Shown: positions 48,134 to 58,500, counted from the stretch's first letter. The stretch is DNA of 64,000 nucleotides from Photobacterium toruni (GCF_024529955.1 NZ_AP024854.1:1860001-1924000); one strand, 5' to 3'. The notes: a model not told the origin generated them from the letters alone. Translations and numbers: made by a program.

Positions 48134-49337
48134 TTTCCCCAGCATTTATCGCAAAGTCGGTTTAAGCTTTGGGCTAATGACCTTTGGTATGTTTATTTTA
48201 TTCTGGGTAGTCATTTATGTTGCTGAAAATCAATTAGAAGTCATTAGCCTTCATCATTGGTTAGATAAAGAATCAAGCCAATATGTACTTGATTATAAAA
48301 CTATGGGTGATAATGCACCACTACCAAACAACAGTGAATTCAAGAGTTATTGGAGTGAAAAATCATTACCCGATTGGCTCAAAAAATATAATAAACCCGG
48401 TTTTTTTGAGCATTTACGAGGCACCGAAGATAAACATTTTTTAGTCTTTAATCATCCATCAGGTAAAGGACTCATGTATGTTGTTTATCAAGATGATGCC
48501 GATGATTATCTTGATGATTATGAAGATAGTCTCCACTATTTCACCTTTATTTTTGGCTTGTTAGTCTCGTTAATTATGGGAAGCTATGGGTTTTATTTTG
48601 TGCGTTCTTTATCACAGCCATTAGCAAAGATAGATCAAAAAATTCGTCAAATGCCGCCTGACCAACCTAATTTTGAAGTCGATACTCAATACCGTGAAAC
48701 AAGAAAAATAGAACAAGCATTACTTGATAGTAAGAATAATATTGCAGGTTTTTTCCAACGAGAAAAAGAATTTAGCCGTTTTGCATCTCATGAACTACGA
48801 ACCCCAATAATGGTTATTCAAGGCTCTGCGGATTTACTCAATAAAGTGCCCAATCAACCTAATGTTGCCAAAAAAGCCATTAATAGATTACATCAAGCCA
48901 GTGATGATATGCGGATTTTAACTGAAACCTTTTTATTATTGGGCAAAGAGTCAATTGAAGATCATCATCTTCATCAATGTAACCTTGCCGATGAACTACA
49001 AAAACAATTAATGATAATGGAACCTTTATTTGCAAAACAAGATGCTAGCTACTATCTTGACATAGACCACTCAGCGACGATTTATGCGCCATTAAGTTTT
49101 ATTACTATAATTATAAACAATCTGATTAAAAATGCCTTTAGCTATAGCATCGGCGATATAGAAATAAAATTAGTGCATGATCGCTTAACGATTATCAATC
49201 GCCATGATGGTAATGAAATCTATAATCAGGGTTATGGCTGTGGATTAGTCATCGTGCAGCGTATTTGTGAACGCATGCAATGGAATTTTACAGTGACAGA
49301 TAATGAGGTCACATTCACAGCCGAGGTGGTTTTTTAG
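48102..49337 (+). CDS. Sensor histidine kinase with degenerate G1 box
   Basis: 411-residue inner-membrane kinase. Transmembrane helices near 22-42 and 146-168 flank an acidic periplasmic domain of about 100 residues. The H-box FSRFASHELRTPIMVIQG puts the phospho-acceptor at His230; the N-box IINNLIKNAFSYS is present. The ATP-lid region reads LTIINRHDGNEIYNQGYGCG: the usual DxGxG G1 motif is missing and G2 is reduced to GYGCGLVIV. It may be a weak kinase or mainly a phosphatase, or use a variant fold. Overlaps the regulator gene by 32 bases. Confidence 0.83.
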   Translation: MDKVTASKPHSFPSIYRKVGLSFGLMTFGMFILFWVVIYVAENQLEVISLHHWLDKESSQYVLDYKTMGDNAPLPNNSEFKSYWSEKSLPDWLKKYNKPGFFEHLRGTEDKHFLVFNHPSGKGLMYVVYQDDADDYLDDYEDSLHYFTFIFGLLVSLIMGSYGFYFVRSLSQPLAKIDQKIRQMPPDQPNFEVDTQYRETRKIEQALLDSKNNIAGFFQREKEFSRFASHELRTPIMVIQGSADLLNKVPNQPNVAKKAINRLHQASDDMRILTETFLLLGKESIEDHHLHQCNLADELQKQLMIMEPLFAKQDASYYLDIDHSATIYAPLSFITIIINNLIKNAFSYSIGDIEIKLVHDRLTIINRHDGNEIYNQGYGCGLVIVQRICERMQWNFTVTDNEVTFTAEVVF

Positions 49338-49378
49338 CGTCAAAATAACCACATCAAAAATCAAATAAGGAGGAATGG

Positions 49379-49903
49379 ATGCTGACTTATATAAAATGGG
49401 GCTATGGTATTATTTTACTGAGTCTAGTTATGGGCTGCACAACAGGTAAACCGACTAATGTTCAGCCTGTAACAAATTTTGATATCAATCGCTATTTAGG
49501 GCAATGGTATGAAATAGCAAGATTAGACCATAGTTTTGAACGAAACTTAGATCGTGTCACTGCTACTTATAGCCTAGAGACAGATAATACCGTTAAAGTA
49601 ACCAATCGAGGCTTTAATAAAAAGAGTCAACAATGGCAACAAGCGCAAGGTAAAGCAAAGTTTGTTGACCAACCCGACCTTGGGCATCTCAAAGTCTCTT
49701 TCTTTGGTCCATTCTATGGCAGCTATATTATCTTTGCACTTGAAGATGATTATTCGGCAGCATTAGTCAGTAGCTATAATTACGACTATCTATGGATATT
49801 ATCACGAGACAAGAAACTCGATCCTGCAGTACTCGAACGGTATCTTAATCAAGCTAAACTCGCAGGATTTGATACTGACAAACTTATTTATCCGCAACAG
49901 TAA
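49379..49903 (+). CDS. blc: Outer-membrane lipocalin
   Basis: 174-residue bacterial lipocalin. The signal peptide ends in the lipobox LVMG-C, so it is lipid-anchored. The lipocalin signature RYLGQWYEIARLDHSFERNL is followed by TATYSLETDNTVKVTNRGF and YDYLWILSRD, all typical of Blc. Blc binds lysophospholipid or fatty acids and is induced by envelope stress in E. coli. GGAGG (49366-49370) lies 8 bases before the ATG. Located just behind the two-component genes, which may regulate it. Confidence 0.9.
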   Translation: MLTYIKWGYGIILLSLVMGCTTGKPTNVQPVTNFDINRYLGQWYEIARLDHSFERNLDRVTATYSLETDNTVKVTNRGFNKKSQQWQQAQGKAKFVDQPDLGHLKVSFFGPFYGSYIIFALEDDYSAALVSSYNYDYLWILSRDKKLDPAVLERYLNQAKLAGFDTDKLIYPQQ

Positions 49904-49905
49904 TA

Positions 49906-49939
49906 AAATAGGCATTACAACAATTGATAATGCCTATTT
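49906..49939. terminator. Bidirectional terminator after blc
   Basis: AAATAGGCATTA / TAATGCCTATTT, a perfect 12-base stem with a 10-base loop. It overlaps the stop of the convergent exporter gene. Confidence 0.8.
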
Positions 49940-50659
49940 AAAAAGATGAAAACCTTGTGACAATGCAACAATTGCTGATAACGAACAGAGCCCTAGCACA
50001 CCATATTGCATTACTTGTTTTTTCACTTTATTACGTACACGATAAGCAACTAAACTCGCGATAATAGGTGCCGGTAATAACCATATAATCGTGTTGAAAT
50101 CAGCCATTGTAAAACGACCAGAATAATGTAATGCAATCAATGAAATAATATTCGTCAAACAAAAAAAGGCCGCTAAATTAGCACGAATACTTTCAGGCTC
50201 TTCATTTTGCATCAACAAAGCAATCGGTGGGCCGCCAATCCCTGTCGCAGTCCCTGTTACGCCAGAAATAAATCCGCCAATAAATAAATTCAGCGATGTT
50301 GGAGCTAAACGTAATTTGGTTAAACTTAAAATAACCGCCGCTAACACTGTCACACCAAGCAAAATTTCTAATTGATTACTAGAAATCACCATTAAAACAT
50401 AAGCAGCAACTAGAGTACCGGGAAGTCGTCCTAAAAAAGCAAAGATGAGAAAACGCAAAGATAAAGCGTGCCGATATTGATACCACACAATGGCAGACAT
50501 AAACATGCCAATAAAAATAATCGCACAAGGCATTAATCGAGGTTCAAGTAAAAGAATAAATGGGCCAACAAGAACCCCCATACCAAAACCAATCGTACTT
50601 TGAATAAAACATCCGCCAATAAAAACCACCAGGCAAATGATGAAAATAGTAGGATCCAT
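49934..50659 (-). CDS. TauE/SafE-family sulfite/anion exporter
   Basis: 241-residue inner-membrane protein with about eight hydrophobic segments. The family motif GFGMGVLVGPFILLLEPR in the first half recurs as GVTGTATGIGGPPIALLM in the second, the inverted-repeat pattern of TSUP transporters. Members export sulfite, sulfoacetate or related anions; substrate unknown here. Transcribed alone. The stop codon overlaps the terminator shared with blc. Confidence 0.85.
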   Translation of the reverse strand: MDPTIFIICLVVFIGGCFIQSTIGFGMGVLVGPFILLLEPRLMPCAIIFIGMFMSAIVWYQYRHALSLRFLIFAFLGRLPGTLVAAYVLMVISSNQLEILLGVTVLAAVILSLTKLRLAPTSLNLFIGGFISGVTGTATGIGGPPIALLMQNEEPESIRANLAAFFCLTNIISLIALHYSGRFTMADFNTIIWLLPAPIIASLVAYRVRNKVKKQVMQYGVLGLCSLSAIVALSQGFHLFK

Positions 50660-50789
50660 AATATTCTTATAATATGAAAATTATCTTGGATCCTACACTT
50701 TATTTTTATTCATAAAACACAATTAACACCTAACAAATGCAAGCTTAGATTGATGAGCGCTATTACCACATTTTACTTAGCTAATTACG

Positions 50790-52796
50790 CTAAACATTTT
50801 TAAACCACGTTAAAGCATCATTAAATGCCATCGGTTTAGCAAAATAAAAACCTTGAACGATATCAATACCACATTGTTGTACAAACTGTTTTTCTATCGC
50901 AGTTTCAACACCTTCTGCAACTAATATACAACCTGTTACTTCACTTATCTTCGCCAGCAATTGATATAAATTTTTCTCACGATCATGTTCAATATTACAC
51001 AATAAGGCACGATCTAACTTTACTTTATCAAAGTTAAACTTGAGTAAATGTGGAAAAGACGCATAACCTGAACCAAAATCATCAATAGCAACTGTTATTC
51101 CCAATCCTTGCAATACTTCGATATTTTCTGATACTCGTTTGTCATCTTCAAGTATGGCTTCTTCTGTGATCTCTATTTCTAAATTCAACGGTGAAATTGC
51201 ATAGAAACTTAATCGCTCTACGATATAGGCCACAATATGTTTATCTGAAATCGTTTCAGCAGAAACATTAATCGCAATTTTACAGCCCTTATCAAGTGGC
51301 ATTTTTTGCATGTCTTTTAGAACCAAATCAATTACCATCTGATCCAGCTGCTTCATCGCCCCTACTTGTTGAAAATCTTTAATAAATAACGGTGGCAATA
51401 TCTTACCCGCAGCATTTTTATAACGAATAAGTGATTCAAACGATACTCTTTTATCATTATTTAAATTGATTTGAGGTTGGTAAAACATGACAAATTCGCC
51501 ATGAGTCAACATTCGGCTTACACGACGACTGATATCATGCTTACTAACATAGCTCGTCATAGCTTGATTTACATCACCTAAAAAAGATTTAAGCGTGCTA
51601 CGTCCCAGCTCATATTGCCGAGTTATTGCCATGCTTTGACATTGACTTTTTCCCACATAGTACAGATAAAACGGTCGATAAATAATAACTCCAACCGTAA
51701 TCACTATAATTTGTAATACTACTCCAGACAAACTGTGTTGAGTTGCAATATAACCACTGATTAAAGGCGGTGTCATCCAATCTACAATCGTGCTGATAGG
51801 ATTCACAAACCCAAAGAAAATAGCGCTATACACAATCACAAAACTAACTAGTGGAACGAAGATAAACGGCACAATTAGTGTAGGGTTAAAAATAATCGGC
51901 AAACCAAATAATAAAAGTTCATTAATATTAAAAATCACTAGCGGTAATGCTGATAGTGCCAATGTTATATGGCGTCTCTCTTTTGAGAACAATAAAAGAC
52001 ATAACAACAAGCTAATAGTGTTGCCTGATCCGCCCATTGATAAAAATGCATCATAAAAGCCCTGTCCTAGAACATTTAAAGGAGCATCTCCTGCTTGCCA
52101 AGCTGCAATATTTTGTTGCGTAACCTCAAATAACTGCTGCTTAGTTCTAAAAAGAAAATTATGACCATTAATACCAATAGCACCTAATAATCCTAAAATA
52201 AATTGATAGGCTAAGCCACCATAAAAAGTCAGTGGATTAAGTGCGAAATCGTTATGTATATTTTCACTAAATGCGATCACAATTTTAATGAGCTTAGCTA
52301 ACCCTACCGTTAACAGAAGAAAACAAAAAAAATGTAATACATGCTTATACAGTGTACGAACAAAATCCAAACGAGAAGGGTCGAGTGGAAAAAGTCGAAA
52401 TGAAATACAGCATAATGTTGCAATAATTGCAGAAAGTAGTGCTATAAGAGGATTGTTAGGTAATCCATTATGTTCAGAAACTAAGCCATTAGGAATAGAT
52501 ACAGCAATCAATAATAATAACGCGTATGGCACAACAACCATGGAATTAATACCATGCTTAGTTGAAATATAATAACTAGTGATCAAGCATAATGCTATTG
52601 GATAAATACCAATTAATAGATTAGCAAAATAAAAGAAATGCGTTGCTAATTCGCTAAAATCAAATAATTTAAACGCATAACCAACAAATAATGTAATTGC
52701 ATTACAAATAATTAAAGGCAGTAGAAATAAAAAAACAATAGAAATATCACGAAGATAATTATTGTAATATGCTTTTAATATTGACTTTTTGTACAT
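50790..52796 (-). CDS. PTS EIIC-like membrane domain fused to an EAL phosphodiesterase
   Basis: 668 residues. Residues 1 to about 400 are a multi-helix PTS EIIC domain of the lactose/cellobiose type, with SMGGSGNTISLLL and FNINELLLFGLPIIFNPT (NINEP-x-x-FGLP in true cellobiose permeases; the Pro is Leu here). Residues about 425-668 form an EAL domain: ESLIRY for EALLR, INVSAE, EITEEAI, DDFGSGYASF, KLDRAL, AEGVET and QGFYFAKP; all metal and catalytic positions seem kept, so it is probably an active c-di-GMP phosphodiesterase. No EIIA or EIIB domain is attached or encoded nearby, so it may sense a sugar rather than phosphorylate it. Monocistronic. Confidence 0.85.
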   Translation of the reverse strand: MYKKSILKAYYNNYLRDISIVFLFLLPLIICNAITLFVGYAFKLFDFSELATHFFYFANLLIGIYPIALCLITSYYISTKHGINSMVVVPYALLLLIAVSIPNGLVSEHNGLPNNPLIALLSAIIATLCCISFRLFPLDPSRLDFVRTLYKHVLHFFCFLLLTVGLAKLIKIVIAFSENIHNDFALNPLTFYGGLAYQFILGLLGAIGINGHNFLFRTKQQLFEVTQQNIAAWQAGDAPLNVLGQGFYDAFLSMGGSGNTISLLLCLLLFSKERRHITLALSALPLVIFNINELLLFGLPIIFNPTLIVPFIFVPLVSFVIVYSAIFFGFVNPISTIVDWMTPPLISGYIATQHSLSGVVLQIIVITVGVIIYRPFYLYYVGKSQCQSMAITRQYELGRSTLKSFLGDVNQAMTSYVSKHDISRRVSRMLTHGEFVMFYQPQINLNNDKRVSFESLIRYKNAAGKILPPLFIKDFQQVGAMKQLDQMVIDLVLKDMQKMPLDKGCKIAINVSAETISDKHIVAYIVERLSFYAISPLNLEIEITEEAILEDDKRVSENIEVLQGLGITVAIDDFGSGYASFPHLLKFNFDKVKLDRALLCNIEHDREKNLYQLLAKISEVTGCILVAEGVETAIEKQFVQQCGIDIVQGFYFAKPMAFNDALTWFKNV

Positions 52797-52900
52797 ACAT
52801 TCACAGTAACGATTAAATGGGGAGGTCGATTATATCGAGCAATTCTAGATGCTCAATCAAAAATATTGTAACGAGGTATTACTCGTATAGAGTATCAGTA

Positions 52901-52929
52901 AAAAATACACACTTAAAGTGTGTATTTTT
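52901..52929. terminator. Terminator of serC
   Basis: AAAAATACACACTT / AAGTGTGTATTTTT, a near-perfect palindrome shortly beyond the serC stop codon (52947); shape is bidirectional. Confidence 0.85.
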
Positions 52930-52946
52930 ATTATTTATAAGTATTA

Positions 52947-54029
52947 TTATGCATTATTTTTTTCAAACAACAACATAAAATCAACCAATGCTTGTACGCC
53001 TTCTAAAGGCATTGCATTATAAATAGAAGCACGCATTCCGCCGACAACACGGTGCCCTTTCAATGCTTTTAGACCCGCAGCATTCGCTTGAGCTAAAAAT
53101 ATTTCATCAAGATTAGAATTTTTCAATTGAAACGGTACATTCATGATAGAACGGTTATCCGCATGAACATCATTAATGTAGAAATGGGAGTGATCGATAA
53201 AATCGTACAGTAACTTTGCTTTTGCAAGATTACGTTGCTCCATGACAGCGACACCACCGACGCTTTTCAGCCATTTAAACACTTCACCGGCTAAATACCA
53301 TGCAAATGTTGGTGGTGTATTAAACATTGACTCTTTATCAACTAAAACCGTGTAATCTAAAATGCTTGGTAAAATTGATTTTGCTTTACCTAATAAATCA
53401 TCGCGTACAATAACGATCGTTAATCCTGCGGGACCTATATTCTTTTGGGCACCAGCATAAATAACACCATATTTAGACACATCAATTTGACGAGATAAAA
53501 TAGTGGATGACATATCAGCGACAATCGGCTTATCCGTTATTGGTAAATCACGAATTTCGATACCATCAATAGTTTCATTTGGACAAAAATGCACAAATGC
53601 AGCATCATCAGAAAGCGGCCATTGTGTTGCTGGTAAAATAGCCTTTTTGCCCTCTTTTACACAGGTGATATCAACATTATTCGGCTGACAATATTTTGCA
53701 GCTTCTTCAACAGCACTGTGAGCCCAAAAACCGCCATCCATATAATCTGCTGTCGTTGCTTCACCTAATAAATTAAGAGGAACAGCAGCAAATTGACCAC
53801 GAGCACCACCATGGCAAAACAAAACATGATAATTAGCAGGAATATTCAGTAATTCCCGTAAATCCTGTTCTGATTGCGCGGCAACCGCAAGAAACTCTTT
53901 ACTACGGTGACTGATTTCCATAACGGAAGTGCCTAAGCCCTGCCAATTAATTAATTCTTGCTGGGCTTGCGCCATAACATCAGCGGGGATCATTGCCGGA
54001 CCGGCACAAAAGTTATAAACCTTATCCAT
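52947..54029 (-). CDS. serC: Phosphoserine aminotransferase
   Basis: 360-residue PLP enzyme transferring amino groups from glutamate to 3-phosphohydroxypyruvate (serine synthesis) and to a vitamin B6 precursor. [14 protein letters not shown] at the N-terminus, [18 protein letters not shown], and the PLP lysine in [18 protein letters not shown] are as in E. coli SerC (362). RBS: GAGCAGGAGCAAG before ATG 54029. In the orientation gyrA-serC it is separated from aroA by the accessory block. Confidence 0.98.
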   Translation of the reverse strand: MDKVYNFCAGPAMIPADVMAQAQQELINWQGLGTSVMEISHRSKEFLAVAAQSEQDLRELLNIPANYHVLFCHGGARGQFAAVPLNLLGEATTADYMDGGFWAHSAVEEAAKYCQPNNVDITCVKEGKKAILPATQWPLSDDAAFVHFCPNETIDGIEIRDLPITDKPIVADMSSTILSRQIDVSKYGVIYAGAQKNIGPAGLTIVIVRDDLLGKAKSILPSILDYTVLVDKESMFNTPPTFAWYLAGEVFKWLKSVGGVAVMEQRNLAKAKLLYDFIDHSHFYINDVHADNRSIMNVPFQLKNSNLDEIFLAQANAAGLKALKGHRVVGGMRASIYNAMPLEGVQALVDFMLLFEKNNA

Positions 54030-54241
54030 AATGTTGTACTTGCTCCTGCTCGAGTTCCAAAATAAAAATTTACTGCTTCATAAAGCTAATAGCACCACTA
54101 TCCGTACTACTTTTAGCATTACAAAACAGACAGTAAGATAAATCTCAACATTGTGACAGATATCATGTATTTATTTTTACACCTTTCTTGCGCAACTTTA
54201 AAGGCTTAATTAAAAAATCATCCGTTTATCAATATTAAGAT

Positions 54242-54270
54242 AAAAAAAACGCAGCCATTTGGCTGCGTCT
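54242..54270 (-). terminator. Terminator of gyrA
   Basis: On the minus strand GACGCAGCC-aaat-GGCTGCGT followed by eight T. Confidence 0.93.
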
Positions 54271-54295
54271 TATTTAGAATAAAGCACTATAAGGC

Positions 54296-56962
54296 TTACT
54301 CTTGCTCGGTTGAATCGCCTGATTCTGCATCTGTTGCTGGTAGTTCTGTATTTTCAACAGTTTCACCATCAACTAATTCAGCATCTTCAATTAATTCAAC
54401 TTCTGCTGGCTCATCTATACGTTGTAGACCAACAACTTTCTCGTCATCGGCAGTACGGATAAGTGTAACACCTTGAGTATTACGACCAACACGGCTTACT
54501 TCAGCAACACGCGTTCGAACTAATGTACCACCATTGGTGATCATCATAAATTCATCGCCGTCTTCAGCTTGAACAGCACCAACAACGCTACCGTTACGCT
54601 CAGAGACTTTAATTGAAACTACACCCTGAGTTGCACGACTCTTTGCCGGGTACTCAGCAAGACCAGTACGCTTACCATAACCATTTTCAGTTACTGTAAG
54701 AATATCGCCTTCATTGTGTGGCACAATTAGCGAAACAACTTTATCGCCTTCAGCAAGTTTAATACCACGAACACCCGCCGCAGTACGACCCATGCCGCGA
54801 ACACCGCCTTTCGCATTGCCTTCAGCATCAATCACTGGGCTTTCGTAGAAACGCACTACTTTACCATATGCCGAGAACAGCATGATATCGCAATCACCAT
54901 CAGTGACATCAACACCGATCAATGAATCGCCTTCACGTAAATTAACGGCAATAATACCGGCACTGCGAGGACGACTAAAGTCAGTTAATGGCGTTTTCTT
55001 AACAGTACCATCAGCGGTTGCCATGAAGACAAATTTGTCTTCTGTGTATTCACGCACAGGAAGAATAGCAGTAATACGCTCACCTTCTTCTAGTGGTAAA
55101 ATATTCACAATTGGCTTACCACGTGCAGTACGGCTTGCTAATGGTAATTGATATACCTTCAGCCAGTACATGCGACCGCGGCTAGAGAAACATAGAATCG
55201 TATCATGGGTATTGGCAACCAATAAACGTTCAATGAAGTCTTCTTCCTTCATGCGCGTTGCTGCTTTACCTTTACCACCACGACGTTGTGCTTCGTAATC
55301 GCTCAGAACTTGGTACTTAACATAACCTTCGTGAGAAAGTGTTACAACAACATCTTCTTTAGTGATCAGATCTTCTAAATCAATATCATTGCTTGCTGCT
55401 GTGATTTCAGTACGACGTTCATCGTTAAACTGTTCTTTCACTAGCTCTAGCTCTTCACGGATCACCTCCATCAAACGCTCAGAGCTTGATAGAATGAACA
55501 TAAGTTCAGCGATTTCTTCAAGAAGTTGCTTATATTCTTCAAGAATTTTGCCGTGTTCAAGACCTGTTAGCTTATGTAAACGCAGGTCAAGAATAGCTTG
55601 TGCTTGCTGCTCTGTTAAGTGGTATAGATTATCACGAATACCAAACTGCTCTTCTAGCCAATCTGGACGCGCAGCATCTGTACCCGCACGCTCAAGCATC
55701 GCTGCAACATTACCTAACTGCCAGCCACGAGCAACTAATGCTGCTTTAGCTTCTGCTGGTGTATTTGCATTACGAACTAATTCAATAATTTCGTCAATGT
55801 TCGCAAGAGCAAGAGCCAAACCTTCAAGAATATGAGCGCGATCGCGAGCTTTGCGCAATTCGAAAATAGTACGACGTGTCACCACTTCACGGCGGTGATT
55901 CACGAAGCACTTGATCATTTCTTTAAGGTTAAAGATCTTTGGTTGGCCATTATCAAGCGCAACCATGTTGATACCAAATGTGGTTTGCAACTGCGTTTGA
56001 GCGTAAAGATTGTTTAGAACAACTTCACCAACCGCGTCACGCTTACATTCAATAACAATACGCATGCCGTCTTTATCAGACTCATCACGTAATGCGCTAA
56101 TGCCTTCAACTTTCTTATCTTTAACTAGCTCGGCAATCTTTTCGATCAAACGCGCTTTGTTAACTTGATATGGAATCTCATGAACAATAATGGTTTCACG
56201 ACCATTCTTTTCAGTTTCGATTTCAGCTTTGGCGCGCATGTAAACTTTACCGCGACCAGTATGATAAGCATCAACAATACCTTTACGGCCATTGATCATC
56301 GCAGCTGTTGGGAAGTCTGGGCCTGGAATATATTCCATTAGCTGATCAATAGTGATGCTCTCATCATTGATATACGCTAAACAGCCGTCAATCACTTCAC
56401 CAAGGTTATGGGGTGGTATATTCGTTGCCATACCTACCGCAATACCAGAAGAACCGTTCACTAATAAGTTTGGGATCTTTGTTGGTAAAACAGCAGGTAT
56501 TTGCTCGGTTCCATCATAGTTAGGAACATAATCAACCGTTTCTTTATCTAAATCAGCCAATAATTCATGGGCAATTTTAGACATACGGACTTCGGTATAA
56601 CGCATCGCAGCGGCTGAGTCGCCATCGATTGAACCGAAGTTACCTTGACCATCTACAAGCATGTAACGTAGTGAGAACGGCTGCGCCATACGTACAATAG
56701 TATCGTATACAGCACTATCACCGTGTGGGTGATACTTACCGATAACATCACCTACCACACGGGCAGATTTCTTATATGCTTTATTCCAGTCATTGCCTAG
56801 CACATTCATCGCGAATAAAACGCGGCGGTGCACAGGCTTAAGGCCATCACGCACATCAGGAAGAGCACGACCAACGATAACTGACATCGCATAGTCGAGA
56901 TAAGAGCTTTTCAGCTCCTCTTCAATATTTATGGGCGTGATCTCTTTTGCAAGATCGCTCAT
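54296..56962 (-). CDS. gyrA: DNA gyrase subunit A
   Basis: 888 residues. Catalytic Tyr122 ([11 protein letters not shown]) and the numbering of E. coli GyrA are kept. The quinolone-resistance-determining region reads [13 protein letters not shown] with Ser83 and Asp87, the susceptible wild-type residues. The C-terminal beta-pinwheel carries the GyrA-box QRRGGKGK, followed by a long acidic tail of about 35 residues. Start ATG 56962. Higher G+C and codon bias than its neighbours, as for an abundant protein. Located next to ubiG and nrdAB as in E. coli. Confidence 0.99.
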   Translation of the reverse strand: MSDLAKEITPINIEEELKSSYLDYAMSVIVGRALPDVRDGLKPVHRRVLFAMNVLGNDWNKAYKKSARVVGDVIGKYHPHGDSAVYDTIVRMAQPFSLRYMLVDGQGNFGSIDGDSAAAMRYTEVRMSKIAHELLADLDKETVDYVPNYDGTEQIPAVLPTKIPNLLVNGSSGIAVGMATNIPPHNLGEVIDGCLAYINDESITIDQLMEYIPGPDFPTAAMINGRKGIVDAYHTGRGKVYMRAKAEIETEKNGRETIIVHEIPYQVNKARLIEKIAELVKDKKVEGISALRDESDKDGMRIVIECKRDAVGEVVLNNLYAQTQLQTTFGINMVALDNGQPKIFNLKEMIKCFVNHRREVVTRRTIFELRKARDRAHILEGLALALANIDEIIELVRNANTPAEAKAALVARGWQLGNVAAMLERAGTDAARPDWLEEQFGIRDNLYHLTEQQAQAILDLRLHKLTGLEHGKILEEYKQLLEEIAELMFILSSSERLMEVIREELELVKEQFNDERRTEITAASNDIDLEDLITKEDVVVTLSHEGYVKYQVLSDYEAQRRGGKGKAATRMKEEDFIERLLVANTHDTILCFSSRGRMYWLKVYQLPLASRTARGKPIVNILPLEEGERITAILPVREYTEDKFVFMATADGTVKKTPLTDFSRPRSAGIIAVNLREGDSLIGVDVTDGDCDIMLFSAYGKVVRFYESPVIDAEGNAKGGVRGMGRTAAGVRGIKLAEGDKVVSLIVPHNEGDILTVTENGYGKRTGLAEYPAKSRATQGVVSIKVSERNGSVVGAVQAEDGDEFMMITNGGTLVRTRVAEVSRVGRNTQGVTLIRTADDEKVVGLQRIDEPAEVELIEDAELVDGETVENTELPATDAESGDSTEQE

Positions 56963-57442
56963 GGAGCCAATATCCCTCAGGTAATTTCTGTCGTATTTTT
57001 ATACGTGCAAGGTGCAATAATATAGCATATTTCAGCCCTAATAGGCACACCTTTCACGACTTATGTTATGAGTAATTTAGCGGAATTTATAGAAAACAGA
57101 AACAAACATCGTCACATCTGTGGATTAATCACATCTCACTGTTTATTTATTGTTCATAATACCAACTATCTAATCTACTCTTTTTAACCTACAGAGTATG
57201 TAACCATTTGTAAAAACAAGATGTAACACCGTTTTATACACAGAACAACTTACATTTAACAAAATAAAGTCAAAAATGCGACATTTGACCATTTATTAAT
57301 CATTAATATTCCGCACACTATCGACGATGGTTAAACATAAGTACCAAAAATAAATTTAAATACTAACAAACATGTTAATGCTACAAACAACGTTATTATT
57401 CAATCTATGCCACAACCGTATCGATTCTCTGAGGATAAAGCT
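56963..57442. other. gyrA upstream region
   Basis: 480 AT-rich bases between gyrA (leftward) and the small reading frame at 57443. It should contain the supercoiling-sensitive gyrA promoter and, on the plus strand, a promoter for the small gene and perhaps ubiG. I cannot place promoters with confidence. No tRNA or larger frame is present. Confidence 0.4.
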
Positions 57443-57586
57443 ATGGGTACAGCAATTAATATTATTGGTCTATCAATCATTATTGGTAAGTATATTTTAA
57501 TGCTCATTCTTGCTATTACCACCTTATTTGGCGGTATTTTCTCACCTGAACTCATTTCTGCCACAACAAGCAGTTTCAATGAGTAA
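57443..57586 (+). CDS. 47-residue putative membrane peptide
   Basis: ATG 57443 to TAA 57586 encodes 47 residues, MGTAINIIGLSIIIGKYILM... ending ATTSSFNE. A single hydrophobic helix spans about 5-32. GAGG (57431-57434) lies 8 bases before the ATG, a good Shine-Dalgarno, and a perfect 9-base hairpin follows 8 bases after the stop. No homologue comes to mind. The strand-opposite and overlapping frames in this region lack such signals. Real translation is unproven. Confidence 0.5.
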   Translation: MGTAINIIGLSIIIGKYILMLILAITTLFGGIFSPELISATTSSFNE

Positions 57587-57594
57587 TGTGATAT

Positions 57595-57627
57595 CGCCAA
57601 GCAATACTGCAGTGCTTGGCGAGTTTT
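57595..57627 (+). terminator. Hairpin after the 47-residue frame
   Basis: CGCCAAGCA / TGCTTGGCG (57595-57621), a perfect 9-base stem with a 9-base loop, followed by AGTTTTA. Probable terminator. Confidence 0.65.
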
Positions 57628-57745
57628 ATCTTAACGATAATAGTCATCAACTTTTTCTCTTGCTGTTTATCATAGTTATTCTTTGCAACAACACGTTTAT
57701 TTCGCATAATAGCTACTACCAATTAAGGAAAATGGCACCACTAAG

Positions 57746-58456
57746 ATGACCAAATCACGTAATGTTGACCTTGCAGAAATCGAAAAATTTGAACAAATAG
57801 CTTCACGTTGGTGGGATCTTGACGGCGAATTCAAACCGCTTCATCAAATTAATCCATTACGTTTAAATTATATTATTGATAATTCCAATGGTTTATTTGG
57901 TAAAAAAGTACTTGATGTTGGTTGTGGTGGTGGAATTTTAGCTGAAAGCATGGCGGTTGAAGGTGCACATGTTACGGGGCTTGATATGGGTAAAGAACCA
58001 TTGATGGTTGCCAAGCTACATGCCTTAGAAACAGGCACCAAACTCGACTATGTTCAATGCACAGCAGAAGAACATGCTGAACCTCATCACGAGGCTTATG
58101 ACGTCGTTACTTGTATGGAAATGCTTGAACATGTGCCAGATCCTGCATCTGTTATTGCTTCATGTGCCAGCATGGTCAAACCTGGTGGGCATGTCTTTTT
58201 TTCAACATTAAACCGTAATATTAAATCGTATTTATTTGCAATTGTTGGTGCTGAACATGTCATGAAATTAGTTCCAAAAGGTACTCATGACCATCAAAAG
58301 TTTATTCGCCCATCAGAACTCATTGCAATGATAGATCAAACACCATTACAAGAGCGTCATATTATTGGCCTTCACTACAATCCTCTCATTGATACTTATA
58401 GTCTAGGCAATAATGTTGACGTGAATTATATCGTTCATACAGTTAAGCCATTGTAG
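57746..58456 (+). CDS. ubiG: Ubiquinone biosynthesis O-methyltransferase
   Basis: 236 residues (E. coli UbiG 240). SAM-dependent methyltransferase for both O-methylation steps of ubiquinone synthesis. [20 protein letters not shown] is the UbiG N-terminal signature; motif I is [17 protein letters not shown], and motif [14 protein letters not shown] follows. Start ATG 57746 is supported by homology; the best Shine-Dalgarno (AAGGAAA, 57726-57732) is 13 bases away. Divergent from gyrA and upstream of nrdAB, as in E. coli. Confidence 0.95.
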   Translation: MTKSRNVDLAEIEKFEQIASRWWDLDGEFKPLHQINPLRLNYIIDNSNGLFGKKVLDVGCGGGILAESMAVEGAHVTGLDMGKEPLMVAKLHALETGTKLDYVQCTAEEHAEPHHEAYDVVTCMEMLEHVPDPASVIASCASMVKPGGHVFFSTLNRNIKSYLFAIVGAEHVMKLVPKGTHDHQKFIRPSELIAMIDQTPLQERHIIGLHYNPLIDTYSLGNNVDVNYIVHTVKPL

Positions 58457-58472
58457 CTTGTAGCAACCAATA

Positions 58473-58500
58473 TTAAAGGAGATAACTTTTTCTCCTTTAA
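58473..58500 (+). terminator. Probable terminator of ubiG
   Basis: TTAAAGGAGA / TCTCCTTTAA, a perfect 10-base stem with an 8-base loop, 16 bases after the stop. No T-run follows, so strength is uncertain. Confidence 0.6.

Noticed and set aside
45735-52796. Accessory block as a recent genomic island
   Set aside because: No tRNA, direct repeats or mobility gene at the borders, and base composition is like that of the neighbours; kept only as a synteny observation.
55362-55835. 157-codon frame antisense to gyrA, and similar long antisense frames in rpsA, sdaA and pykA
   Set aside because: They mirror codon bias of highly expressed genes on the other strand; Ser/Arg-rich shadow translations without homology.
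57510-57749. 79-codon frame on the plus strand before ubiG
   Set aside because: It overlaps the better supported 47-residue frame and its terminator hairpin, lacks a Shine-Dalgarno, and its composition looks random.
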